Shown: positions 8,432 through 16,077 of the stretch, in pieces
Layout of the letters: every line of letters begins with the position of its first letter
How positions within the stretch are numbered: the first letter of the stretch is position 1
From: Halorubrum saccharovorum DSM 1137
Lineage (GTDB): Archaea > Halobacteriota > Halobacteria > Halobacteriales > Haloferacaceae
Reading direction: 5' to 3'
NCBI RefSeq assembly: GCF_000337915.1
Contig: NZ_AOJE01000057.1
Span: forward strand, 16,719 to 80,718
Length of the DNA stretch: 64,000 nucleotides
Notes under the pieces: model-generated
What the model saw: the letters and a program-made list of their open reading frames with translations, nothing else
What the model was told of the DNA's origin: nothing
Databases searched by the model: none
Position numbers and translations under genes: made by a program

Positions 8432-8776
8432 ATGGCAGATACTACTTCACCGGCGCCAACGTGCGATGTTGAGGGGACGTGCTACTGTCCGCTCACAGGA
8501 GTTATCGACACGTTGAGCCGAAAATACGCGATGCAACTCGTCAGCATCATCGGCGCACACGACTCACTGCGGTTCGCGGAGATCGAAGACCACCTTCCGA
8601 CAGCGAGCACCTCGACAATCTCGAAACGCCTCGACGAGTTCGAGGAAGCAGGACTCGTCTCACGGACGCAGTACAACGAAATTCCGCCACGCGTCGAATA
8701 CGCGCTAACTGACGAGGGGGATGAGATTCGTTCGAGATTAGAACCCCTTCTTGAGTGGGCGACGGCGAACTCCTGA
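8432..8776 (+). CDS. HxlR-type winged-helix regulator with N-terminal cysteines
   Basis: The 114-residue protein has an HxlR/DUF24-type winged helix (YAMQLVSIIGAH...LRFAEIEDHL...STISKRLDEFEEAGLVSR). Ahead of it is a cysteine cluster CDVEGTCYCPLTG. A GGAGG lies upstream of the ATG. Because it faces merA across a shared dyad and has three N-terminal cysteines, I infer that it senses mercury or thiol stress. The family assignment is firm; the ligand is a guess. Confidence 0.8.
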   Translation: MADTTSPAPTCDVEGTCYCPLTGVIDTLSRKYAMQLVSIIGAHDSLRFAEIEDHLPTASTSTISKRLDEFEEAGLVSRTQYNEIPPRVEYALTDEGDEIRSRLEPLLEWATANS

Positions 8777-8877
8777 CGTACGGACTCCAGTGAATTACAT
8801 CCCACATCTGAGGCTCCTCCATTCAGGTGGGGGTGTTAGCCCCAAGACTATCCTGTCTTCGTGTGCTACTATGTCGC

Positions 8878-9432
8878 ATGATAAACGAGGGAGCGTCTGC
8901 ACCGTCATTTACTCTTCCGGGTCTCCGTGACGGAGAACAAACCGGGTACTGCTTGGATGAGTCAACAGCCAATGATCGGGCTGCGTTGCTGGTATTTTAC
9001 CCGTTTGATTTCAGTCCTATTTGTACAAACGAACTGTGTGCGATTCGCGATGCAGAGTGGTTTCAGCTAACGCCCGCTCTCGATGTCTGGGCAATTTCTG
9101 GTGACAGCGTCTACGCCCACCGAGCATTCGCCGAGGAATACGGCCTCAATTTCCCGTTACTTAGTGATAGTTCCGGGCGGGTTGCCGAGTCGTATGATGT
9201 CTGTTATGACGAATGGGAGAACCACGAGCGCGTCCCGCAGCGTGCCGTGTTCCTTATCGATTCCGAGCAAACGATTCGATACGCCTGGGCGACAGAAGAT
9301 GCACTCGAGAAGCCGGATTTCTTCCCGGTCAAAGACGCTCTTGAGACGCTGGAAGCGGAACGCGATGAACCCGGTCCTGAGGATGTCGAATTAGCAGTCG
9401 AATATAACGAGGAACCGGAACCGCTCACGTAA
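8878..9432 (+). CDS. Peroxiredoxin (AhpC/TSA, BCP or AhpE-like)
   Basis: The 184-residue thioredoxin-fold peroxidase has the peroxidatic cysteine motif PFDFSPICTNE, then LDVWAISGDSVYAHRAFAEEYGLNFPLLSD. It reduces hydroperoxides in the cytosol. The start MINEGASAPSF fits the family; the longer open frame from 8827 is not supported. It lies just after the mercury genes on the same strand as the regulator and probably belongs to the same stress island. Confidence 0.88.
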   Translation: MINEGASAPSFTLPGLRDGEQTGYCLDESTANDRAALLVFYPFDFSPICTNELCAIRDAEWFQLTPALDVWAISGDSVYAHRAFAEEYGLNFPLLSDSSGRVAESYDVCYDEWENHERVPQRAVFLIDSEQTIRYAWATEDALEKPDFFPVKDALETLEAERDEPGPEDVELAVEYNEEPEPLT

Positions 9433-9474
9433 GCTGCTATTTGAGGATCGTTTCAGTGAACGCCGCTCCGACAA

Positions 9475-10632
9475 TCAGCTCATGGCATCCTGGAACCGCT
9501 CACGGAGCGCGTCCTCGCGCTCCTCGAACTGGTTGACCTTCTCTTGCAGATCGTCGCTGATGCGCTCGATGCTCGCGAGCGCGCGCTCGCCGGCGAGCGA
9601 CGCCTGCGACCCGTCATCGCCGTCTGTCTCCAGCTCCTCCTCGTAAGCGCGTTCGACGCGCTCGATGGTGCCCTCCGGGTTGAACAGGATGTCGTTGGCC
9701 GTGCGAACGTAGCCGTCCAGCGACGCACCCTCCTTGCCTTGGAAGAAGTGGGTGAGCGCGTACGTGGCGCCGGAATGCAGCGTCCACATATCGATCTCGA
9801 CGGGGGAGGTCGCGTTGGCCTCCGCATCACTCGCAGCGCGCTCGGCCAGGTAGTCCGGGAAGCCCAGAAGACTGTAAAACTCCGTGACGGTGAACGGGAG
9901 CTCCGAGAAGTCGAGGTCGATGTCCTGGGCGTCACGGATGAACTCGAAGAGGTCGTCGGCGACGAGTTCGACCTGTGCGAGGAGTTCTTCCCACTAGGTG
10001 CGGAAGTTCCGTACGTCGCCGACGTGCTTGATGACCTCCTTGTCGGTGAGCGACCGCATCGTATTTGAACAGTACCCGTCCTGGGCGAACCCCTCCACGT
10101 AGACGGCGTGCTCACCGAAGAAGTCGTAGCCGGAGGTCACGCCCATTGTGATCGGGTCCGACCGGCCAGGAAGGCGCACCTCGAGGCCGTCGAACATGAT
10201 GTCCATGTGGACCTCGCCGCCGCCCCGGTAGCGCCGGATCTCGCCGAACATCACGTCGCCCAGCGGCGTCCCGTCGATGGTCTCCTCCCGAAGGACCTCC
10301 TCTAGCGGCCCGTAGACGTCGACCGGGTTGATGATCGAGTACGAGTCAGTCGGGATGTGAAATAACGACTCGGTCTCGGCGTCCCCATTCGCTTCTGCTT
10401 GTAATCGCGACGGCTCGACGAGTGCGTTGAACCGTTCCGTTTCGACCCACTCATCGCTGTACGGGTTACGATATGCGACTGCTGTCTCGATCGCCTGTGG
10501 AAGCTCTCGAATCGCCTGACTGAAGCTGACTGGATCGGGGGTAGCGTGTTGCTCCGCGTACCACTCAGGTAGTTCAGTGTCGGTTCGCCCATCGAGGCCT
10601 GCGAAGACCGTAGCTGTCTCTGGGTCTTTCAT
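9475..10632 (-). pseudogene. DUF932-like plasmid protein interrupted by an in-frame TAG
   Basis: Reading starts at MKDPETATVFAGL (10632) with a GGAGG upstream. After 212 residues the frame hits TAG at 9994-9996 and then continues without a shift for about 170 residues to 9475 (WEELLAQ...RFQDAMS). Both halves have coherent composition, and one C-to-T change from CAG to TAG explains the break. The product resembles phage and plasmid DUF932-like proteins of unknown function, with weak confidence. It is either a recent pseudogene, a sequencing error or a recoded stop. Confidence 0.65.
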
Positions 10633-10665
10633 AGCATCCTCCGAAGGCGCGAAGCGTTCTGATCT

Positions 10666-10687
10666 GCGCCTCCACCCATCGAGGCGC
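10666..10687 (-). promoter_or_regulatory. GGGTG-loop dyad before the DUF932-like gene
   Basis: Coding strand: a T-run, the arm GCGCCTC, the loop GATGGGTG and the arm GAGGCGC. The start codon follows about 34 bp downstream, after an additional GGAGG. Confidence 0.6.
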
Positions 10688-10698
10688 AAAAAACGACC

Positions 10699-10941
10699 CT
10701 ACAGTCGTTGACACTCGTGAGCTTGGATCCGCTCTGGAAGCCCGACCTTTCCGCAGAACGGACATTCAACGAGTGGTGTCGGCGGGAGCTTCCGATACTC
10801 CACAAGTGCTCCTCGAAGATGGGATTTCGTTTCCGGCGACTCGGCGCATGCGAGGGCACTGGTCAGGTGCCAGTGAAGTCGTTCTCTCTTCGTGAGGTCG
10901 TCTGCGTTTGGCGTCGGGATGGACTCGTCTGTCTGTCGCAT
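10699..10941 (-). CDS. Small zinc-finger protein paired with an HNH gene (copy 1)
   Basis: The 80-residue protein ends LPPTPLVECPFCGKVGLPERIQAHEC, a CxxC-x12-HxxxC-type zinc finger. A homologue with nearly the same C-terminal half is at 39304-39513. In both places it lies directly downstream of an HNH gene with homing-endonuclease-associated repeats, here with a 16-bp gap. The start MRQTDESIPTPN is chosen because the leader dyad at 10953-10985 lies just upstream. It may be a DNA-binding accessory to the nuclease. Confidence 0.7.
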   Translation of the reverse strand: MRQTDESIPTPNADDLTKRERLHWHLTSALACAESPETKSHLRGALVEYRKLPPTPLVECPFCGKVGLPERIQAHECQRL

Positions 10942-10952
10942 TTGAATCACGA

Positions 10953-10985
10953 GGGGGTTACCCCTCATTCCCTCGTAGGGAGAGA
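10953..10985 (-). promoter_or_regulatory. Leader dyad before the zinc-finger gene at 10941
   Basis: On the coding strand GTTGCTC is followed by ACGAGGG, a loop containing ATGAGGGGTAA and CCCTCGT. The loop is a diverged form of the GGGTG motif. The dyad overlaps the 3' end of the upstream HNH gene. Confidence 0.4.
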
Positions 10986-11782
10986 GCAACACCGTCCGGT
11001 TCACCTCGCTCTGGTGGCCGTGTGGCGTCGACAATTGTATCCAACCGCTGCGGGGCGACGGCTTCCCAGATGAGATGATGCTTCGAACAGACCGTCACGA
11101 GATTCGAGACTCGATTCGCCTGTTCGTAGTCAAACTGCCCGTTGGGACCGACGAAGACCTTCCGCGGGACCAAATGATGGACAGAGATGTCCTTCCCAAC
11201 TTGCTCTTGATGATCCGCTTGGGTAATCCCACACCACGGCGTTTGGCACTGGAAGTCATCACGTTCCAATGCTTGCCGCCGTTGCTCCGGCCAATTTGGC
11301 CCGTACGGAATCTCTGAACGTTCTTGATAGGACCGTGGTTGTGAGAAGCCAGCTTCGTTGAGTGCCTCTTCCCACCCCCCAAATCGGTGGTCATACGTCC
11401 ATCTGTGATACTCCCCAACCCGATCCATCTCCCCGCTCGATGGCGGGCGACCGAACTGCTCCGCAAGGCGTTCTATCTCATCCAACAGGTCCTGATCGGT
11501 GAGTCGGAATTTCCGATTCGGAGCGTGGCCAGCCTCACGAAGCGCCTCGTTCCAACTCCCAAATTTGTTCTGACAGACACGCTGAGAATACTCTCCGTGC
11601 TCGCTCATCTCCTTTGCTGTCGGCGGTTTTCCTAATTTGTCTGCGACACGCTGAATGTCGTCGAGAATTTTATCCGCGTCCGTTACGATCTGGTCGCGAC
11701 GATGGACAGCGGTTACGTGGCCACCCAACTCGTTGGAGGTCGCAAACGACTCGCCACAGTAGTCACAGATATGGTCGGTCAA
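10958..11782 (-). CDS. C2H2-finger HNH endonuclease with two homing-associated repeats
   Basis: The 274-residue protein begins with a C2H2 finger (CDYCGESFATSNELGGHVTAVH), has two homing-endonuclease-associated repeats and ends in an HNH nuclease (CQTPWCG, SVHHLVPRK, NLVTVCSKHH). The start is TTG at 11782, supported by GGAGGTGA 8 nt upstream. That ribosome site contains the stop codon of a 40-residue ORF at 11790-11912, which suggests translational coupling. It is a paralogue of 39580-40713, which has four repeats. Confidence 0.85.
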   Translation of the reverse strand: MTDHICDYCGESFATSNELGGHVTAVHRRDQIVTDADKILDDIQRVADKLGKPPTAKEMSEHGEYSQRVCQNKFGSWNEALREAGHAPNRKFRLTDQDLLDEIERLAEQFGRPPSSGEMDRVGEYHRWTYDHRFGGWEEALNEAGFSQPRSYQERSEIPYGPNWPEQRRQALERDDFQCQTPWCGITQADHQEQVGKDISVHHLVPRKVFVGPNGQFDYEQANRVSNLVTVCSKHHLIWEAVAPQRLDTIVDATRPPERGEPDGVALSLRGNEG

Positions 11783-11789
11783 GACTCCG

Positions 11790-11912
11790 TCACCTCCCTC
11801 CGCGGTTCCCCCGTAATGTGTTATAAACTCTCGACCTCGTACTCAGATCTTGCTTCAGGTAGGGTCCGCGGCGGAGCAATTCGTCTCGCAAAGGGTGCTC
11901 TGAATCGGTCAT
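11790..11912 (-). CDS. 40-residue leader ORF coupled to the HNH gene
   Basis: An ORF beginning MTDSEHPLRDELLRRG sits between a GGGTG-loop dyad (11932-11955) and the HNH gene. Its TGA stop lies inside the GGAGGTGA ribosome site of the TTG-started HNH gene. The peptide is basic at its C terminus and resembles nothing I know. The tight arrangement suggests a real small gene or a regulatory upstream ORF. Confidence 0.45.
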   Translation of the reverse strand: MTDSEHPLRDELLRRGPYLKQDLSTRSRVYNTLRGNRGGR

Positions 11913-11931
11913 AGCTCGCGGGCGGTTCGGT

Positions 11932-11955
11932 GACCCCCGCACCCCTCTCAGGGGT
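11932..11955 (-). promoter_or_regulatory. GGGTG-loop dyad before the 40-residue ORF
   Basis: Coding strand: TGTTTGTTGAA, CCCCT, a loop with GAGAGGGGTG, then CGGGGG. The ATG at 11912 follows about 20 bp later. Confidence 0.55.
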
Positions 11956-12026
11956 TCAACAAACAGGACGGCGTAGCGTTCGGCAACGTATTTGGCAGTT
12001 GCAACGTACTATCCACATGATTGAGG

Positions 12027-13391
12027 ATGGCTGTACTGGACGATCTCTCGGGGTTCGAGTTCGAGGACGTGATGGAGGACGTGTTCCGGAACCTCGGCTA
12101 CGAGAACGTCCGCCAGGCCGACCGCACGGCTGACGAGGGGCGCGACGTCATCATGGAAGAGGTCGTCGACGGTACCCGCCGTGCGATCATCGTCGAGTGC
12201 AAGCACACCGGGACGGTCGGCCGGCCGGTCGTCCAGAAGCTGCACTCGGCCATCGCGACGTTCGACTTCGACGGCCCGAAACGCGGGATGGTCGCCACCA
12301 CAGGTCGATTTACGAACCCTGCCGAGGAGTACGCTGACCGGCTCCAGCGGAACGACGATCCCTATCCCATCGAGCTGATCGACGGCGAGGACCTTCGTGA
12401 GATCGCCGACGAAATCGGTCTCGATCTCTACAACGGGCGCATCGAGATCCTCTGTGACGAGACGCTCCGACCGTACGATCCGGCGGCGGATGTCGACGCA
12501 CCTGTCCAGGAGGCGTTCCGCGACATCGAGAACATCGAGGCCGCGGATCTGCCGGTGCCGCACTCGCAAGTGACGTTCCGACCAGTGGTTGCGATCACCG
12601 CCGACACGAACGCTGTCTTCGAGACCTCCGTCGGTGTCATCCACCGGATCAACGACCGCACACAGTTCGTTGTCCACGCTGAGCGCGGCCATCCGAAGGT
12701 GGCCGACGACGAAGTCGCGACGCTGGTCACCGAGAACTTCCACGCGACGGTTCCCCTCGATACCGGACAGTTTACCGAGGTATTCGACGACGTCGACGAA
12801 CGACGGTTCGGCCAGACCCAAACGGAGTACAAGGAGTGGGCTGTTGACCGCCTCCAGGATTACCACACGACGACGGTGACCTACACCGGCGACAATAACG
12901 TCACGTACAACAAGACGTGTGAGCCGAATCTCTCGGACATCTCAGTGCAATCGATTGAGCCGGTGTATCTACCTGAGGTTCGGCAGACGACAGAGATACT
13001 GGAGTACTCGTATCCGTACGAATACTATGCTGCTGGCCCCTCACGGGTCACTCTGGAGGACGGGATTCATCGCTGCGTCCACTGCGAAACGAGCGGCGTC
13101 GACGAGACGTACACCTACTGTCCGAACTGCGGGGCGATCGCCTGCGACACCCACATCAAGACCGAACGGCTCGAAGGGGAGCCGGTCTGTACCGGCTGTG
13201 CGGTGACCGAACGGTTCGCGCTGAAGACGAAGTACTTCTACGACGAACAGAATCTCGACGCGTTCCGCAAGGAGTACGCCGAGATGCCGATCCACGAGAA
13301 GGCGATGGAGAACAGGCTACTGGCTGGCGGGAGCGTGGTTGCGACGCTGCTGCTCGTCGTCGGACTACTCGTGATCGGCGGCATCATCTAA
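12027..13391 (+). CDS. Mrr-like restriction endonuclease with zinc ribbon and C-terminal membrane anchor
   Basis: The protein is about 454 residues. The N-terminal Mrr_cat-type nuclease fold has FEFEDVMEDVFRNLGY, the catalytic Asp in EGRDVI (about residue 40), VECKH (Glu 57, Lys 59) and a downstream PVVQKLHSAI. The middle region is unrecognised. Residues about 353-400 form cysteine pairs (CVHC, CPNCG, CTGC), and the last 25 residues are a single hydrophobic helix. It may be a type IV-like restriction or plasmid-defence nuclease held at the membrane. The ATG at 12027 fits the fold better than the one at 12021. Confidence 0.78.
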   Translation: MAVLDDLSGFEFEDVMEDVFRNLGYENVRQADRTADEGRDVIMEEVVDGTRRAIIVECKHTGTVGRPVVQKLHSAIATFDFDGPKRGMVATTGRFTNPAEEYADRLQRNDDPYPIELIDGEDLREIADEIGLDLYNGRIEILCDETLRPYDPAADVDAPVQEAFRDIENIEAADLPVPHSQVTFRPVVAITADTNAVFETSVGVIHRINDRTQFVVHAERGHPKVADDEVATLVTENFHATVPLDTGQFTEVFDDVDERRFGQTQTEYKEWAVDRLQDYHTTTVTYTGDNNVTYNKTCEPNLSDISVQSIEPVYLPEVRQTTEILEYSYPYEYYAAGPSRVTLEDGIHRCVHCETSGVDETYTYCPNCGAIACDTHIKTERLEGEPVCTGCAVTERFALKTKYFYDEQNLDAFRKEYAEMPIHEKAMENRLLAGGSVVATLLLVVGLLVIGGII

Positions 13392-13427
13392 CCCGTCGCA
13401 ATTTTCCGCCAGACTGCAGGGTGGGTG

Positions 13428-14378
13428 TTACGAGACGCCGTATTGCTCTTTGAGCGCGATATATTCGTCCTTCTTCGGGAGGATGACTGGCAGATCATCT
13501 GTCCTGTCGAAGTCGCCCTGAAATGGCCGATACAACGCTTTCACAGTGGGTTCCAGGTCGTACCACCGCGCGGTCTCGACGAGTGTCTCCTGATCGATAT
13601 CTTTCGTCTCGATCAGCAGCATCGAATAGCTGACTCGTCGGGATCCGCTATCGAGAAGGAGCGTATGGCATACGACTTCAGCAGGCGTTAGCTCCTCGTC
13701 TGGAGCATACCAGAACGGAGGCTCGCCGGCGAGGAAAAACTGTAGACCATACGCTGCAAACCGACCCAGTCCGGTCATCTCCCAGTCCGGAGCTGCTTGG
13801 AGTGCGTCCGTATCCTCAGCGGTCTGTACGCGGACGAGGGATCGGTTCGGATCGCACCACGCGATCGTGGCGCTGGGGGCGATCTCCCGGACTCGGGCTC
13901 GATGTTCGTGCTCTACAGTAGCCCGGGCGAACGCCAACAGCGGCGAGACTTCGTCATGAAGGGCGTACTTCGAATCGGATCTGGAGAGTAGTGCTCGGTG
14001 CTTGAGCGGCGATAACGCGCTGTGGACACCTTGTCGAGTGATTCCGAGCCGGTCTGCGATATCAGCAATGTAACGTGGTCTATCGAGATACCAACACACG
14101 CGGAGTGTGGCTGGGGAGAGCAGTTCCGTCCAGTCTACGTGGCTGAACTCCGACTGCAGCGTTCGATACGCTTCGGTAACTGGATGTTCCGCGATGCGGA
14201 CACGACGCTGATTGCTGGACCCACGGGTTTCTGTGAGCAATCCCGCTGCGAGCAATTCGTCGAGTACGTCGTACAGATGTTCCTGTGAATATCCGGTTTC
14301 GGCCGCCAGTTCCGCCGGTGTTGCTTTACGGCCGGTGCTCAGCGCGTCAAGCACGGCGAGTCCGGCCTTCAAAATCAT
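13428..14378 (-). CDS. Protein with two winged-helix domains, probable regulator
   Basis: The 316-residue protein has one winged helix near residues 17-60 (TPAELAAETGYSQEHLYDVLDEL). A second lies near residues 100-135 (YIADIADRLGITRQGVHSALSPL). The C-terminal 180 residues are unrecognised. It is monocistronic and faces the 3' end of the Mrr-like gene. Proteins of this layout occur in haloarchaeal plasmids and sometimes act as antitoxins, but no toxin partner is adjacent. Its function remains open. Confidence 0.6.
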   Translation of the reverse strand: MILKAGLAVLDALSTGRKATPAELAAETGYSQEHLYDVLDELLAAGLLTETRGSSNQRRVRIAEHPVTEAYRTLQSEFSHVDWTELLSPATLRVCWYLDRPRYIADIADRLGITRQGVHSALSPLKHRALLSRSDSKYALHDEVSPLLAFARATVEHEHRARVREIAPSATIAWCDPNRSLVRVQTAEDTDALQAAPDWEMTGLGRFAAYGLQFFLAGEPPFWYAPDEELTPAEVVCHTLLLDSGSRRVSYSMLLIETKDIDQETLVETARWYDLEPTVKALYRPFQGDFDRTDDLPVILPKKDEYIALKEQYGVS

Positions 14379-14422
14379 CTGTGTCTTTCTAAACCCTAAC
14401 TATATAAATACGATTTGGGATT

Positions 14423-15007
14423 TTACTTGACGACTGCTTCGTCCCGGACCAGTTCTGCGAGCGCGTCCTCGAGCGATCCGTGGAACTGCCAGCTCGCTCG
14501 CTCGAAGGCCTCGTCGGTCGGGCCGTCCCAGCGGGGGAACGCGGAGTGACCGCTCACTTTGACTGTCCACTCGGTCGGCTCGTCGAACGGGTTCTCCGTC
14601 GGGAGTTCCACGACGTAGAGGTACTCCTCGTCGCCGTGGATGCCGTCAGCCGGATTCTCGACGCCGTGGCCCAGCAGGAACAGCGGCTGGTCCAGGTGCT
14701 CCATATTGGACGGCTCGAGGAGGTCAGCAGGCTGGGCTGCGTCGATCGTTTGCTCTGGGTCGCCATCCAGATAGAGGTCGACCGTCGAGAGCTTGTCGAG
14801 GAACACGAAGGTCGCCGCCGTGTAGCCCGGTCCCCGCTCTGCGCGGGTCGCATCGAGAAGCTCTTTCAGTTGTGCGAGATCCCGGAGGACGCTCCCGGGG
14901 TACCCGTCCGAATGCCGGTACACCTGCGCGACGCGGTCGGCGCTGCCATCTGTCTCACCGGTCTGTTCGACTCGTTGGACGAATCGGAGTTGACTCCGTG
15001 TCGACAT
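14423..15007 (-). CDS. Haloarchaeal plasmid protein of unknown function
   Basis: The 194-residue acidic protein starts MSTRSQLRFVQRVEQ. The start is chosen because a GGGTG-loop dyad lies directly upstream at 15028-15050; the open frame extends further to 15118 without support. No signal peptide or membrane segment is evident, and I recognise no domain. It is one of several short minus-strand plasmid genes that share the leader dyad. Confidence 0.6.
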   Translation of the reverse strand: MSTRSQLRFVQRVEQTGETDGSADRVAQVYRHSDGYPGSVLRDLAQLKELLDATRAERGPGYTAATFVFLDKLSTVDLYLDGDPEQTIDAAQPADLLEPSNMEHLDQPLFLLGHGVENPADGIHGDEEYLYVVELPTENPFDEPTEWTVKVSGHSAFPRWDGPTDEAFERASWQFHGSLEDALAELVRDEAVVK

Positions 15008-15027
15008 CGGTACTCGCCGGCGCGTGT

Positions 15028-15050
15028 GCGCCGGCACCCATCGCCGGCGC
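15028..15050 (-). promoter_or_regulatory. GGGTG-loop dyad before the gene starting at 15007
   Basis: Coding strand: TTTATTTC, then an 8-bp perfect stem GCGCCGGC / GCCGGCGC around the loop GATGGGT. The TATA-like TTTAT lies directly before the dyad. It is almost identical to the site at 22284-22306. Confidence 0.7.
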
Positions 15051-15204
15051 GAAATAAACGCTACCCAGGACAGTAGAATCGATTTCAAGAACGAGAATAC
15101 GAAACGTCCAGGCACCATTCACGGAGTGGGTTCCATACGTAGCGGACTGGCTACAAGGGCGAGGCTTCGGGAACGCATCTCCCTGAGCGAGAGCCTCGAT
15201 CGGG

Positions 15205-15981
15205 TCACTCTCGGTGGCGACGAACCACCAAGAGCGCGCTGGCGGCCAGCACTGCGACGGCCGCAACGCCGATCCCGAATCCTGGGGTGCCGGCTCCGCT
15301 CGCCTCATCACCCGCGTCAGTCGCGGTTCCGCCCGCTGCGGGTGCAAAGACCGTCTCGAACCCCTCGAACTGCGTCGTCGCACTCCATGTCGCGCTGTTC
15401 TGCTTCTGGGTGGTCGGCGGCGGGGAGGCTGTGTCCAGCGCGTAGCCGTCGGGGCCGACGACCCTGAACGGCCGATCGATGTCGAAGCCGCTGGCGAAGG
15501 GTTCCCGAAGCACGAGTCGGTCGCCTTCCTGAGCGGCGATCCCGCCCCACGTCACCGACAGGCCCACGATACCGGTATCATTCTCGGTCGTGAACGTCAT
15601 TGCGGGGTTACGAATCGCCATATCGCGACCGGTGTCGTTTTGCGCCCGGGTTGCGATTGCCTGCATTCGGGTCGCAAACCGGTTCGTTCGCTGTTCTCGG
15701 GCAGTCTCGTTCGCGCGCAGCGCCTCGAACGCCTCACGTTCGCTATCGGTGGTCAGATCGAAGGTGGTGACCAGCGTCACGCGAGCCGATTCGTCTGTTT
15801 CGAGACCGACGACGAACGCTGGCTCCGCAGACAGCGACGCTACCGATTCGGTGGATTGTGCTGTCGCCGCCGTTGCAGCCACCGGCGCGGTCACGAGACA
15901 GACGAGGACGACGAGGACGCAGCCGACACGGATGCCCTCCGCTCCCGCGAGACGTGTTGTCGAGTCGGTACGGTCAATCAT
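15205..15981 (-). CDS. Secreted surface protein with PGF-CTERM-like anchor
   Basis: The 258-residue protein has an N-terminal signal (VGCVLVVLVCLVTAPVAA). Its ectodomain is related to that of the protein at 18118-19233: both share the layout of a helical REAFEAL..N or YEAFQERFREN segment followed by a Trp-Gly beta region. The C terminus TPGFGIGVAAVAV...VVRRHRE looks like the PGF-CTERM signal processed by archaeosortase A. It probably sits on the cell surface. The role is unknown. It belongs to a cluster of exported proteins from 15.2 to 19.2 kb. Confidence 0.7.
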   Translation of the reverse strand: MIDRTDSTTRLAGAEGIRVGCVLVVLVCLVTAPVAATAATAQSTESVASLSAEPAFVVGLETDESARVTLVTTFDLTTDSEREAFEALRANETAREQRTNRFATRMQAIATRAQNDTGRDMAIRNPAMTFTTENDTGIVGLSVTWGGIAAQEGDRLVLREPFASGFDIDRPFRVVGPDGYALDTASPPPTTQKQNSATWSATTQFEGFETVFAPAAGGTATDAGDEASGAGTPGFGIGVAAVAVLAASALLVVRRHRE

Positions 15982-16077
15982 GGATGAGTATTATGGGTCA
16001 GTGGAAACTGTCATTACTGAATAAACACGGTGCGTGATCCAATTGACAACCTGAAATCGCAGGAGCCAGGAGGTTAC

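Noticed and set aside
8800-8850. Possible old IS605 end hairpin near the peroxiredoxin gene
   Set aside because: AGGCTCCTCC and GGTGGGGG have a similar look to element ends but form no convincing stem and no tnpB is nearby.
9994-9996. Pyrrolysine codon
   Set aside because: No pyrrolysine genes are visible in the window and the flanking residues fit a Gln-to-stop change better.
12009-12866. A 285-codon minus-strand ORF opposite the Mrr-like gene
   Set aside because: It is a codon shadow of the nuclease gene.
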